Positions 37,341 through 48,148 of a stretch of 64,000 nucleotides of DNA are shown here, one piece after another. A program made the position numbers and the translations under genes. The DNA is from Lepiota brunneoincarnata (lineage: Eukaryota; Basidiomycota; Agaricomycetes; Agaricales; Agaricaceae). The notes beneath the pieces are model-generated. The model was not told the DNA's origin. It was given only the letters and a program-made list of their open reading frames with translations, and ran no database searches. Each line of letters begins with the position of its first letter. The first letter of the stretch is position 1. Location of the stretch: positions 1,364,001 to 1,428,000 of the forward strand of contig JAEBUN010000006.1 of assembly GCA_023014365.1 (NCBI GenBank), in the 5' to 3' direction.

Positions 37341-38305
37341 GCGGTTCAGGTAAGTTACAATAGATTATGTGTTTCCTACTGAAGAGAGGTAGGTAGGGTT
37401 GGTAGGCGAGCACGACTGCATCCGTCAGTCACAAGGCTTTGACCCAGAGGAGAGGGAGGAGTTGAGAGAGAGGGAGAGGATGAGAACGAGAAAATGAGAG
37501 AGAAAGGGGGAAGAACTTAGATTACTAGTAAATGAGCTAGGGTGTATTTCGCTACCTTGTAATACAATTCTCTAGCTAGTTTTTATACTACAAGGTGAAA
37601 TTTTGGATGGGGAAAGAGAAAAGTTTGGAACGCGAGAAAAAATACAAAAGTAGCTACGAAATTCGTATAGAACCTAGCGGCACGTGTTTTTAATACGGAA
37701 GGGGAGAGAGAAATGAAAGATAAAGAAAAAGAAAAATCGCCTATGTGACCCCGTCGCTTGCTTGACATGTCCATGAATAACGCTGGTTGCGTTTGGCGTC
37801 CTTCGGGTGGTGAACATGCCAGGACCGTGTGGGTGCCGTGGTTCTCTCCGCGGTTTTGTCAGGGCTAGTGGAAGAGGGGATGACGGGTGCTACGCAAGCA
37901 GCCGTTGTTCGTTCTCCACACCCGAAGCGGAGAGGAAAATGATAGATAATAATGCTAATGCATATTTGGGAGACGGAGGTGGTGGAACAGGGGATGAACG
38001 AGAAGTTTTTATGACTACACTAGCAGAAGAAGGGGAAAGAGGAAAGGAAAAGAGGAAAGAGGTGGTGTGCGAGGCACAGAAAAACCAATAAAAAGAGGGA
38101 AATTTTACTTTTGTGATCACGCTCAGGGAAAAGAATAGGAACTGGATGAAATTTTATCTATCGATGAACATACGAGGCCGCCAACGGAACGGAGAGGTCG
38201 TCGAAATGATAATGGCCCCTTAGGCATGGGGGCGCCGAGATCCTTGATCCGAGGTTCGTTCCTGGTTCGTCAAGGTTCGTCTTCCGAAGTCTGCAAGAGG
38301 TGACG
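37341..38305. other. Extra segment of about 960 bp in spacer B-C
   Basis: Spacer sequence homologous to A-B stops near 37340 and resumes near 38305 (GGCCAGCTGCCT...ACCTGGA). The DNA between has no counterpart in the other spacers. It begins with a purine-rich run (37440-37520) and contains an inverted pair at 37553-37594 (ACCTTGTAATA / TACTACAAGGT). An open frame at 37807-38091 has no recognisable domain. It may be an inserted element, but no terminal repeats or duplication were found. Confidence 0.45.
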
Positions 38306-38433
38306 TGTGGTGGCCATTACGGATGGCCAGCTGCCTACTACCTGGAGATGCTTCCGGCAAAGACCTGTGAGATACCATTTACTCTCTAACGCATCGCAGG
38401 GTAAAGTATCGTCGAAGGAGATATCGACAATTA

Positions 38434-39522
38434 TCATGCATCCCAATCGGACCCCGAGATCGATACTGACATGGTATTTCTTGTCGTGATTTTGCTTTGC
38501 TGCTCACCGATCGACTTGCCCACTGCAACTTGATGAATTATCAATACAGAGGCAAACGACTATCGATGCGAAAGAATCAGAGAAGTGTTGTCGTATCACT
38601 ATCATGCAATAATTCAAATACCTGGCATGTAACAACAACGAACACAACAACCGTCCCAAATAACCACTCATTTGCGATCCCAACTGCAGCCAATATCGAT
38701 ACAGGGATATTCACGGCGGCAGATTGCAGTAGAATTCCTACAATGCGAAGGTGTTGTGCAGTTGCAGCATCGCCGAGGCATGCTTTCACGATACGTCTGT
38801 GAAGAAGCAAACGAACGGTGATATAGAATGTCGCAAAGAAATCGAGAAGGATGTTGGATGCCAGTGCCGCAGCCTGAAGTGCCGTTTCCAAGTTCCAGAG
38901 TCTGGGTGTGTTGGATATTGCGCCTCCGATAGTTCCTGTCACTTTGTCCCGGTGAGTACTGCCGTGTCTACCGGCTTCAGAGACATGCACATTGGAGGCA
39001 TACCTATTGTTATTACCCACAGACACATTGGAAAAGCCCAGAAGAATACATGCAGGCAGGATTTTCTGTTTCCCAGAGCACTCTGGACCATGTAACATCT
39101 CCATACCTTGAAATGCGTCAACAGAGTGCACAAGCATTATATATGTTGCTTACAAGGAGTCCACCCGTCAGGCCAATAATAAGTAGTGGAACCAGGCTGT
39201 AGCCAATCATCCAAGTGCCGATAAATTTTAACTGTTTTTCGAGCGGGGCCGAAAGAAAGATCATCGGACTTTCACTTGCAACAAAGAATATGACCACGAA
39301 AGCAGTATTGGCCAGTAGCAAGGCACCGATATACGTTTGCAGAAATCGCCGCCGTTTCAATTCTACTTTCCCACTTGATGACAACAGGGACATGCAAAGT
39401 ATGCTGAGCGTAAGCAATCCACCATAGAATGTGGCTCCGATAATCCCCGCAATTGTCCACACCCTGATTTGATAAAAGTAGGCGCATAGTCCGTAAAGCT
39501 GGCAGAGTGATGGGGTGCTCAT
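38434..39522 (-). CDS. Seven-transmembrane protein, tandem copy C (intact)
   Basis: Start MSTPSLCQLYGLCAYFYQ at 39522; stop at 38434 after SGSDWDA. Introns are at the family positions, with exon 2 VWRCYMVQSALGNRKS and exon 4 SFASVLIIHQVAVGKSIGEQQ. All seven hydrophobic segments are present and the frame is intact through all four exons, about 300 residues. Topology by the positive-inside rule is uncertain because charged loops lie on both sides. Closest in appearance to copies B and E. The function is unknown; a receptor or transporter role would be speculation. Confidence 0.78.
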
Positions 39523-40433
39523 GTTAGGCTGTTTTTTGGACTAGGATGGCTTTGTGAGGGGGATTGAAGAATGAGGGTTGACTCGGGGCCAGAAGGATAG
39601 CGACCGTGCTTAAATGGGGGATGGACAGCGCCAGGTCACTTCCCGACTGGTGCCGCGGTACTATTTCGGACGTGAATTCTGGTCAACGTTGAAATGTGCT
39701 ACATACTGCCGTTAGGACTGGTCTACTTTCCGCAAGGTAGTGAGCTTGCTTGCGCCATAGACTCATCCCCTGACTATCCAGCAAAGAGGGACTGTAGAGT
39801 TTACAGAACTTTTGGCTTGACCCAGTTCTAGGTGCGGGCTGTGGATGTCACTGACGACGCCCATCACCGCCCGCTACTGTATCACCGGTTATACTGGCAT
39901 ACTGGGATATGTTGTCCTTTCTGGGTGTCGCTTGCTGCACCGCTCAGTGCACAGATGACGAGGGTAACCCGGTGAAGTATAGGGGCAATAAACTCAATAT
40001 GAACAAGACTTAGTCCATCACACAACCGTTCAAGGCAACCGGCTCGCTCGCCTGCCGAACCCCCACTGTCCGGACCAACTACCTCCAGCGTTTACTGGCA
40101 GAGCCATGTCTTGTGGATCTCAAAGGCAATGTACAACCGACGGCGCCTTCACGTTCTGCAGGACCTCTGGCCGCCCACTCCTGCGCATGAGCCACGGTGA
40201 AATCAAATGAAGATTGCGAAGGTTGTGAAGAGAGCTGCCTGTGGCAGTGCTGGATGGAATTTCATATATTCCGAAGCAATATGTGGAGTCCTGCTAAACT
40301 GGGCCCCGAACACTTTTGTCTGATCATGGTCCACTTGTTTACTACCTGAAGATTCTTCTACCCAAAGACCTGTAGTTTATCTTGCAATCTCTCACGCATC
40401 CTGAAGTAAATTAATCGATAATCGTCATACGTT
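39523..40433. other. Array spacer C-D
   Basis: Contains the promoter side of copy C and the 3' flank of copy D. The words AGGGTAACCCGGT and CTTGCTGCACCGCTCAGTGC recur in spacer B-C. No gene is supported. Confidence 0.55.
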
Positions 40434-41535
40434 TCAATCAGACACTGGGGCCGGCGCTGAAGTGACACTTCTTGTTGTGATTAAGCCTTGCCTTTCGCCG
40501 ATTGCCCTGCCCACCGCAACTTGATGGATAATGAGCACAGAAGCGAATGACTGTCGATTTAAAAATTGAAAGGGTCAGAAGTGTCCCCATATCGCCATTG
40601 TGGAATGATCCAAATCACCTGGCATGTAACAACGACGAACACAACAACTGTCCCAAAGAACCAGCCTTTTGCGATCCCAACTACGGCAACTATCGAGACA
40701 GGAATATTCAGGGCAGCAGATTGCAGCAGGATTCCCATGATGCGGAGATGTTGTGCAGTTGCAGCATCGCCGAGGCATGCTTTCACGATACGTCTGTGAA
40801 GAAGCAAACGAACGGTGATATAGAATGTTGCAAAGAAATTGAGAAGGATGTTGGATGCCAGGGCTGTAGCTTGAAGTGCTATTTTTAAGTCCCAGTGCTT
40901 GTCGGCATTGGATAGTGCACCTCCAATGGTTCCTGTCACTTTGTCTCGGTGAGTATCGTACCACCATGACTGCGAGTTGCAGAGATATTTATGTTATGGA
41001 CGTACCTATTGTCATCATCCAAAGGCACATTGGGAAAGCCCAGAAGAACGTCCGCAGGTAGGATTTCCTATTTCCCAGTGCCCTCTGGACCATGTAACAC
41101 CGCCAAACCTTCAAATGAATTAAATTTAACCGGGTGCATGAGCGTCATATACCTGGAATTGCTTACAAGGAGCCCATCCGTCAGAAAAATAATAAGCACT
41201 GGAACCAGGTCATAGACAAACATCCAGGTGTACACCATCTTCTCTTGTTTTTCAAGAGGGGTCGAAAGAAAGACCATCGGAACTTGATTTGCAACAAAAA
41301 ATACCGCCACAAAGGTAGTATTGGTCAATAGCAGGGCGTTGATATATGTTTGCAGAAATCGTCGCCGTTTCAATTCCACTTTCCCAGTTGATGACAGCAG
41401 GGACATGCAAAGTACGCCGAGCGTGAGCAATCCACCATAGAATGCCGCTCCGATAATCCCTGCAATTGCCCACAGTCTTGTATCGTAAAAGAAGGAGCAT
41501 AGCTCATAAAGCTGGCAGAACGATGGGGTACTCAT
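40434..41535 (-). CDS. Seven-transmembrane protein, tandem copy D (intact)
   Basis: Start MSTPSFCQLYELCSFFYD at 41535. Four exons: exon 1 to FLTDGLL; exon 2 VWRCYMVQRALGNRKSY to MMTI; exon 3 VTGTIGGALSN to VVVTCQ; exon 4 SFASVLIIHQVAVGRAIGE to PAPVSD with TGA at 40434-40436. About 302 residues with seven hydrophobic segments. The frame is intact. Its upstream side borders the residual 3' end of copy E and the retrotransposon nest. Confidence 0.8.
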
Positions 41536-42458
41536 GTTTGGATGCTCGTAGACTAGTATGACTCTGTGATGGGGGTTGAGGGTTGGTTCGGGGCCAGAAG
41601 GACGGTGGCCGTGCGTATATATGGGAGATGAAAAACATCAGTCACCTTCTGACCGGTGCTGCGGTTTTGTTCGGAACATTTAATTAGGGATACCATTACG
41701 GACGCGGATCCTGATCAACGTTGGAAATATGCCATATACTACTGTTAGGACTGATCTACTTTCAGCAACGGGTAGTGAGCGTGCCTGCGATAAGGGCCAT
41801 GAATATGAGTGATAGCGCCCATCGATGATACTAGTATACTGAGAAATGCTATCATTTCTGTGTGTCGCTTGCTGCACCGCTCAGTCCAGAGTTTTTCATG
41901 CACAAATAACGAGGCAAACCCGATAGAGGTATGGAGGGAAATAAAAACAACAAAAAAAGGACATCTAGACCATCGAGGGTTGATAAGAAGGGGTATGGAG
42001 AGTAGTACTTGCGTCGTTGCGAGAAGGGGATATCGGAGCAGCCGGAGTGTGACTGGACAACTCAGGCTGGAGTCATCAACGGTTAAGTGACATGAGAGGC
42101 TGCGCTGAGGATTCTATTCTTCAAACGGCGCCGCTCAGGAGCGCGAGCCGTGGCGATATTAGACGAGAGCCGCCAAGATCGTGAAGGCGGTGCCCGCAAA
42201 GTTGACACCGGCCATAGTCTAGAGCCGCCTCAGTGTGGCAGCACCAGGTGGAATTCTCATATGTCGCTCTGTACCACAGCGTCTACTGAGGCATTACACG
42301 GTGCCCCACTAAACTGGGCCCTAAACATTTTTTCGTTTCAGTCACAGGCTGGCTGTCCTACCACCCAGAGATGCCCCCCCACCAGAAACCCGCAGGCTAC
42401 CATTTACTCTCTCACGTGTCTCGAAGAAGATTATTGTCGAAGGAGACGCTGAAAATTG
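41536..42458. other. Promoter of copy D and 3' flank of copy E
   Basis: The part at 42100-42458 is clearly homologous to 59250-59592, the 3' flank of copy F. This shows that the duplicated unit includes at least 350 bp beyond the stop codon. No gene is supported. Confidence 0.65.
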
Positions 42459-42484
42459 TCACGTATTCCAATCGGATGCCGGGG
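42459..42484 (-). pseudogene. Cut-off 3' end of 7TM copy E
   Basis: On the minus strand this encodes the last residues of the family (ASDWNT then TGA at 42459-42461), as in copy F. It is separated from the rest of copy E by the 15.35-kb nest. The bases 42480-42484 (CGGGG) are the left copy of the target duplication of element I. Confidence 0.85.
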
Positions 42485-42629
42485 TAACGAGAATAGAAGT
42501 GCGCAGTAGATACGTCGGACACGGAATATATAAGATAGGATCACTAGGATCCAGTAAGGAAGACTAGATCAATATTAAACGGAGACACGACGCAACATAC
42601 TACTCACCTAGGATCCAGTAAGGAAGACT
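42485..42629 (-). other. Element I U5: duplicated exon-like block with splice donor (partial form)
   Basis: On the minus strand a 22-nt block X occurs twice (42629-42608 and 42565-42544). The first copy is followed immediately by GTGAGTAG, a consensus fungal 5' splice site; the second runs straight into the LTR end. The copies stop matching exactly at the donor. Unlike elements II and III there is no separate downstream exon copy between them, so this is a partial version of their layout. Confidence 0.6.
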
Positions 42630-42834
42630 GGATCCTAGGCCGTTTCGGTAGGCTACTTAAATAAGAGAAAGAAAAACTATGTACTCCTATTTACGCTAGA
42701 ATGAAAGTACACCTCGTAACCTAGTAGTATAATAAAATTTTTCATTCGTGTACATACAGTGTCCATGGTAAGAGGGAATATGAAATAAGGAAAAACAATA
42801 AACAATCGTCGAGCTGAACGATCGCGTTTCGACA
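42485..42834 (-). repeat. Element I 3' LTR
   Basis: 350 bp, beginning TGTCGA and ending CGTTA in element sense. Matches 57486-57835 base for base as far as I can see. Contains a hairpin with 13-bp perfect arms (42607-42639, CCTAGGATCCAGT) and a second copy of part of it (42544-42565). Confidence 0.92.
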
Positions 42835-42852
42835 CTCCCACTCAGTGAGACG

Positions 42853-43330
42853 TCAGTTGGGAGCAACCACGCCGAGACCGGCGCGAAATTTTATAAAAGC
42901 GTCGCGAGGGAGGGCTTTGGTGAATATGTCTGCAAGCATATCCTTCGTAGAGACATAGCGGAGCCTGACTTCGTTACGTTCGACGCGTTCACGGATAAAG
43001 TGATGTCGTATGTTGATGTGTTTGGCGCGTGAATGAGCAATGGGATTACTGGCGAGGGCAATACAGCCCTGGTTGTCAGCGTGAATGACGGTTGCCGTCG
43101 TCTGTGGGAAATCGAGCTCCTCGAGTAGGGTACGAAGCCAAATGGCTTCCTTTGTAGCGTTGGCAGACGCGATATATTCGGCCTCGACGGAGGAAGTGGC
43201 AACGGTCGGCTGTTTTTTCGAGGACCACGAGACGGAGCTACCGGCCACGTCGAATACAAAACTGCCAACGGACCTTCGATCGTCAGGATCTTGGGCCCAA
43301 CTCGAGTCTGTCCAACCAACGAGATTGAAG
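42853..43330 (-). pseudogene. Element I polyprotein, C-terminal piece (RNase H)
   Basis: Encodes the end of the copia RNase H: LVGWTDSSWAQDPDDRRS, then SVSWSSKKQPTVATSSVEAE, HADNQGCIALASNP, AKHINIRHHFIRE and DMLADIFTKALPRD. Stop at 42853-42855. It continues in frame from the piece at 48503 once element II and one copy of its target duplication are removed. Confidence 0.9.
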
Positions 43331-43335
43331 GAATC

Positions 43336-43491
43336 TATTGGTAGACGTACTCAGCGTCACGCTCGTTTCGCGAACCGCTAAATATATTTTCGTACCTATT
43401 GGTAGACGTACTGTAGTAGGTTTAGTGAGGCTAGTTTTTCTAGCTAGTGTAAACTACTCACCTCAGCGTCACGCTCGTTTCGCGAACCGCT
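43336..43491 (-). other. Element II U5: intron-bearing copy followed by its spliced copy
   Basis: Reading the minus strand: block X1 (43491-43462, 30 nt), a 51-nt intron-like segment (43461-43411) starting GTGAGTAG and ending CTACTACAG, and block Y1 (43410-43397, TACGTCTACCAATA). After GG and a 15-nt linker come X2 (43379-43350) and Y2 (43349-43336). X2 joins Y2 exactly as splicing would join X1 to Y1. Y2 is the LTR end. The same layout is present in the 5' LTR (intron 48224-48274). Confidence 0.88.
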
Positions 43492-43689
43492 GAGGTGTGT
43501 TGGTAAGCTAATTCTTTTTTATACATTGAGGACAAGAACTGTATAGTTGTAAAAAACGGAACACCGGCACACAGAATATGAAATAAGTGTGTGTGCCGGT
43601 GTGTGTGCAGAGCGACTCTGCTTTTGTTTAGTCCGAAAACGGAAGTGACCGAAGTCACTGTGTCTCGCCGACACTGCGTCTCACCAACA
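43336..43689 (-). repeat. Element II 3' LTR
   Basis: 354 bp, TGTTGG...CCAATA in element sense. Differs from the 5' LTR at two positions (near 43370 and 43407), both C here and T in the 5' LTR, both in CpG. Confidence 0.93.
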
Positions 43690-43728
43690 CTCCCCCAGGC
43701 GCAGCATACGGCGAGAGAGCCAGTCTCC

Positions 43729-46700
43729 TTAGTTCTCCTCATCCTCCTGAGCTTCCTCTCGATCCTCTATCAATCCCATACTCCTGGCATGTCGTCTTGT
43801 TGCGTCTCGTGGCAGGGCTTTAGTTAACAAGTCAGCAATATTGTTGTCACCAGGGATATATGTCGGTCGAAACTCCCCCTCGTCTGCCTTCTCCTTCACA
43901 AAGTGATATCGGACTGAGATGTGTTTTGTCCGTTTGTGGCCTCGGTAAGTCTTCGTAAGGTCAATTGCGCCATTATTGTCAATGTTAATGTTGACCGGAC
44001 GCTTTTGTGGCAGTGCGATCTCATCAAAGAAATCCGAGAGCCACATTGCCTGTTGAACCGCACGTGAAACGGCCATGTACTCAGCTTCGGTGGTTGACGT
44101 GGCCACTGACTCTTGTCGTTTGGTCATCCATGACACGGGTCCTCCCCCTACGAAAAATACGTGTCCTTCGGTAGATCGCCTCGTATCCCTGTCACCGGCA
44201 AAATCAGAGTCAACATATCCAATCGGTTGTAGGCTGGCTCCTCGATGGTAAGTTATTGCGTAGTCCAGCGTCCCCTTCACGTATGCGAGGGCATGCTTCA
44301 TTGCCTCCCAGTGTGCCCTCCCTGGATTCTGTGCATATCGAGACAGGAGGTTGACAGTATATGATAGGTCGGGTCGGGTTCCCACTTGGAGCCACATCAG
44401 GGATCCTAGAGCCTCTCGATACAGTATGTTTCTCATCTCCTCGATTTCTTCCTCAGTTGATGGGCAGTCGTCCTTTGATAGCGTGATCCCCATTGGTAAT
44501 GGGACCGATTTGGCCTTACACCTCGACATGCCAAATTTCTCCAACACCCTTTCTGCGTACGCCCGCTGGGATAGTCTGATCCCGCCGCTGGTTTCCTCTA
44601 CTTTGATACCAAGCATGTGGTCCACCGATTCCATGACCTTCACCTCATACTCCTCCCCTAGCTCACGTTTTGCCATCTCTGCCTCTTCTTTAGATGTTGA
44701 AACCCCCATGGTGTCATCCGTGTATGTCACGCTGATAGTGTGTCGCCCATCCTCTCTCTTCCTCGATCGGACTGTTGGTTCGGCACGGGACTGGTGATAT
44801 CCAAGCGACCTGTAAGTTTTGCCAAGTGTTTTAAACCAGTCATGCGCTCCCTGCATTGTACCATACAGGGTTTTATTGAGTCGCCACACCTTACCACCTC
44901 CCCCCTCACTAAAACCCGCTGGTTGTTCCATGTAAACGTCAAACCCAATGTCGCTATTCAGGTACGCCGCCACGAAATCCAGCTGCCATAACACCAGGTT
45001 GCGAGAGGCTGACAATGCAATAACAAGGCGGAAGGACTCCAGCCGGGCCGTGGCTGCATAGGTGTCATCAAAATCAACCCCCTGAACTTGTGTGAAGCCC
45101 TTTGCGACGATCCGTGCCTTCCTCCTCGTCAAGCGTCCATCACCATCAAATTTCGGGGCAAAAACCCATTTGGATGCAACCACATTCCGTCCCATTGGCC
45201 TGTCGACTAAAGTGTACACCCCACGTGCCTTCATCACTCCTATCTCATCCATCATAGGGCCCATCCACACTTCCGGCTCCTCCATCGCCTCACGGAAATT
45301 CTGAGGCACCCTGACCCCCCCCATAAAGGCTGCAAAAGCACCTGGTATCTCGCCCTCGCGAGCCAAGTACTCCTGAGACTCGATCATACGCCTTGATGGC
45401 CGTGTTCCACAAAGTGAGCGGCGTGGAGCTGGAGGGGCTACCTGGGCTACTCCCCCAGCCTCGGCACTCACCAACTCATCCCCTGTCACCAACTGCGTTA
45501 CCTCCTCTTCAGAGGACATGCTGCCATCAGGGGTAGTATCCACGGCATGTGCACCATCATTAGTCCTGGGTGTTCGTTCATCCAGTGCCTCTGTCGGCAA
45601 GGGGTCCTCATCCTCCCCCCACTCCATACATCGGAGGCCTCTTGTGAAATTTGTCGAGCCCTCATCAAAGGTGACGTTCCGCCCACTATATACAGAGCCA
45701 GATGCATGGTCAAGTAACTTGTAGCTCCCCCGTCCGAAGTATCCAATCAACACCAGTCGGGTTGCTCTAGGGGCCAGTTTCGAGTTATTCAGCTCAATGG
45801 GTATGTTTGCGTAGGCTGTAGCACCAAATGGTCGGAGGTGAGTGACATCCTGCCGCTTCCCAAACCAGAGCTCAGCAGGAACAATATCAGGGTGTCTCCT
45901 GGAAGGAATGAGATTTCGGACGTAGACTGTAGTACGGATAGCTTCAGGCCAGTATTTTGCAGGTAGTCCAGACTCGACGAGCATGGATCTTGCTGAGTCC
46001 AGAATAGTACGCATGCTCCTTTCTGCTGCACCGTTCTGCTGATGTGCATATGCCGTAGTGAATTCCATCCTTATCCCAGCGCTCCGGGTATAGTCCTCCC
46101 ACAGTTTGTTGTTCCACTCACATCCCCGATCACATCGTACCACCTTCAGCTTATGCCCGGTCTGTCTCTCTGCCTCTGCATGGAAAGACCTGAAGACGTT
46201 CAAAGTACTCTCTGCTGACTTTTCGGCCAGGAACTCGACTGTACGAAACGAGGATGCACCATCCATCAAAAGCATGAAATAACGGGAACCTCCAGCAGAT
46301 CTGGTTGGGGATGGTCCCCACAAGTCTACATGTATGCGCTCCAGCAACCCCGATTCATGTGTGACCTCTTCGTCATAAGGTTTCGCATGCGATTTACCGA
46401 AAATACAGTCTTCACAGGTACCATCCATCTCAAGCTGGCCAAGTATAACCAAACCGTCGACGAGTTTCTTCTGTGCCATGTTCTGTAGGGAGCTAACTCC
46501 AACATGGCCCATCCGTCTGTGCCACACATCAAAACTGACTGGCTTGTTCCTCGACCTAGCTACCAGTGCCTGTGGGGGCTCAACCACATCCACAATGTAT
46601 AGTCCACCCCTCAGCTCTCCCCGTACTGCAAGTCTCCCATCCCCGAAGTAGAGCTCTACACTCTCAGGTCCAAAAGTAGCAAATAGTCCACGTGTGCAGA

Positions 46701-48000
46701 TTTGTGGGATTGAGATCAGGTTGGAGCGTAAAGTGGGTGTGTGTAACACGTTGCGTAATGTGAGGTCAATCATCCTTCCCTCAGCTGTAACAATCATCCT
46801 AACCGTTCCACTCCCCACGACAGGAAAACTTGCGTCCTTATCAGCGGCACCTCCAAAGTATGGGTGTTCGAACTCGTTGTACTCAATGAAGTCCTCCCTC
46901 TGGACAAAACAATGGTCTGTTGCTCCTGAATCAATCACGGTAGGGACTGTCTCAAAGTCCTTTTGATCGCGCATCACCTCAGTCATGAGAATGACCACAT
47001 CCTTGGGTGTGTGAACCGGTACTTCATTGTTTGGTTCGTTGGTTGTAGTGTGAAACGATCGTGGTTGTTGGGTTGGTTGACTGGGGGGTAATTGATTAAC
47101 ACGGGGTTGTTGGTTTGTGGTCTGGCCCTGGATCCTACGACGTCCAAAATTTGCAGGAAATTGCCCAGGTTTCCCACCACCTGGCCAATAGCAGTCATCA
47201 ATTGTATGCCCAATCCGGCGGCAGTTGGGGTTGGTACAGACAAGGTTTTGTCGGTTACGTGGGGTGTTGGTTTGGAGCGCTGTGGGTGAGTTGGTGCTGT
47301 GGTGTGGTTTATCATGACTAATCCTGGCCCAGTGCGTGTTTAACCTGGCAATCGCTTCGACAGACGATGTAGTGGTGTACAGTGTAGCTACCACTGGGTC
47401 CCAGGATCGTGGTAATGAACCAAGTATGATGGATCGGAAAGTGGTATCAGTGATGTTACCACCCATTGCATTCACATTTTGCCAGAATGTTCGTAAAAGA
47501 GCGATATGGTTTGGGAAATTATCCCCGTCCCAGTAACGTAAGTTTCGTAGCTCTTCTTCCGCATGTAGTAACGATAGCTCAGATGTTTTGTCGTACAGAT
47601 CAACAAGGGATTTCCAGGCTTCAGCTGCACTCCCTGTGATGTTGGCACCCATACCGATAGGATTGCGGATATTGTAGAGCAGAAGGCCTTTGGTCCATGC
47701 ATTTCGAGTCTTCCACTCACTAGCCATTGGGGTAGTTGAGTCCCAGGGGGTGTCTGCTGTTACGGGTGTTGTTGGTTGGATTATGGGGGCTATGGCTGGA
47801 TTTGGAGTACCCGTAGTAGTAGGTGGGGTTACTATAACTGTGGGGGTCGTAGTGGTAGTTGGGTTGATGATCGACCCAGTGAGGTATCCCATCACGCCCT
47901 GAACCTCGGCTGCGATTATGATCATGTTTTTCCAGGAAATCCAGTTTGATCCATCGAATTTGTCCCCCTCAGAGAAAGTTGGTGGTCCGGACTTTGTCAT
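43729..48000 (-). CDS. Element II Gag-Pol polyprotein, intact (1,423 aa)
   Basis: Single open frame. Gag region begins MTKSGPPTFSEGDKFDGSNW and has a Thr/Pro-rich run, then a CX4CX4HX4C zinc knuckle (CTNPNCRRIGHTIDDC). Protease active site VIDSGATDHC. Integrase HHCC (HRRMGHVG...CEDCIFGK), IHVDLWGPSP, RCDRGCEWN and AHQQNGAAERSMR. Reverse transcriptase KWVFAPKFDGDGRLTRRKAR, LDFVAAYLNSDIG and a YTDD catalytic box in VTYTDDTMGV. RNase H GYVDSDFAGDRDTRRSTEG and KHISVRYHFVKE. No frame break or stop in 4.27 kb, so it could be active. In element sense the frame starts 135 nt after the primer-binding site. Confidence 0.96.
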   Translation of the reverse strand: MTKSGPPTFSEGDKFDGSNWISWKNMIIIAAEVQGVMGYLTGSIINPTTTTTPTVIVTPPTTTGTPNPAIAPIIQPTTPVTADTPWDSTTPMASEWKTRNAWTKGLLLYNIRNPIGMGANITGSAAEAWKSLVDLYDKTSELSLLHAEEELRNLRYWDGDNFPNHIALLRTFWQNVNAMGGNITDTTFRSIILGSLPRSWDPVVATLYTTTSSVEAIARLNTHWARISHDKPHHSTNSPTALQTNTPRNRQNLVCTNPNCRRIGHTIDDCYWPGGGKPGQFPANFGRRRIQGQTTNQQPRVNQLPPSQPTQQPRSFHTTTNEPNNEVPVHTPKDVVILMTEVMRDQKDFETVPTVIDSGATDHCFVQREDFIEYNEFEHPYFGGAADKDASFPVVGSGTVRMIVTAEGRMIDLTLRNVLHTPTLRSNLISIPQICTRGLFATFGPESVELYFGDGRLAVRGELRGGLYIVDVVEPPQALVARSRNKPVSFDVWHRRMGHVGVSSLQNMAQKKLVDGLVILGQLEMDGTCEDCIFGKSHAKPYDEEVTHESGLLERIHVDLWGPSPTRSAGGSRYFMLLMDGASSFRTVEFLAEKSAESTLNVFRSFHAEAERQTGHKLKVVRCDRGCEWNNKLWEDYTRSAGIRMEFTTAYAHQQNGAAERSMRTILDSARSMLVESGLPAKYWPEAIRTTVYVRNLIPSRRHPDIVPAELWFGKRQDVTHLRPFGATAYANIPIELNNSKLAPRATRLVLIGYFGRGSYKLLDHASGSVYSGRNVTFDEGSTNFTRGLRCMEWGEDEDPLPTEALDERTPRTNDGAHAVDTTPDGSMSSEEEVTQLVTGDELVSAEAGGVAQVAPPAPRRSLCGTRPSRRMIESQEYLAREGEIPGAFAAFMGGVRVPQNFREAMEEPEVWMGPMMDEIGVMKARGVYTLVDRPMGRNVVASKWVFAPKFDGDGRLTRRKARIVAKGFTQVQGVDFDDTYAATARLESFRLVIALSASRNLVLWQLDFVAAYLNSDIGFDVYMEQPAGFSEGGGGKVWRLNKTLYGTMQGAHDWFKTLGKTYRSLGYHQSRAEPTVRSRKREDGRHTISVTYTDDTMGVSTSKEEAEMAKRELGEEYEVKVMESVDHMLGIKVEETSGGIRLSQRAYAERVLEKFGMSRCKAKSVPLPMGITLSKDDCPSTEEEIEEMRNILYREALGSLMWLQVGTRPDLSYTVNLLSRYAQNPGRAHWEAMKHALAYVKGTLDYAITYHRGASLQPIGYVDSDFAGDRDTRRSTEGHVFFVGGGPVSWMTKRQESVATSTTEAEYMAVSRAVQQAMWLSDFFDEIALPQKRPVNINIDNNGAIDLTKTYRGHKRTKHISVRYHFVKEKADEGEFRPTYIPGDNNIADLLTKALPRDATRRHARSMGLIEDREEAQEDEEN

Positions 48001-48134
48001 CTTTTATGTCTGTGAGGCGTATATGTGTTCCCCAAGTGTGAGTGTGTTTTATGTAGTCGGATGTGTTTTGTTCAGTAATGTGATGTGTTCGTGGTAAGGA
48101 TAGTGTGGTTCAATATAAAGTTAGTTGTGTCTTT

Positions 48135-48148
48135 CGGGGCCCATAACC
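48135..48148 (-). promoter_or_regulatory. Element II primer-binding site
   Basis: GGTTATGGGCCCCG on the minus strand, directly after the 5' LTR. It is the complement of the initiator tRNA-Met anticodon arm (GGGCCCAUAACC), implying priming by a tRNA half as known for Drosophila copia. Confidence 0.85.

Noticed and set aside
37807..38091. 94-codon ORF rich in Gly and Glu in spacer B-C
   Set aside because: Composition follows a purine-rich tract; no motif, start context or splice partner.
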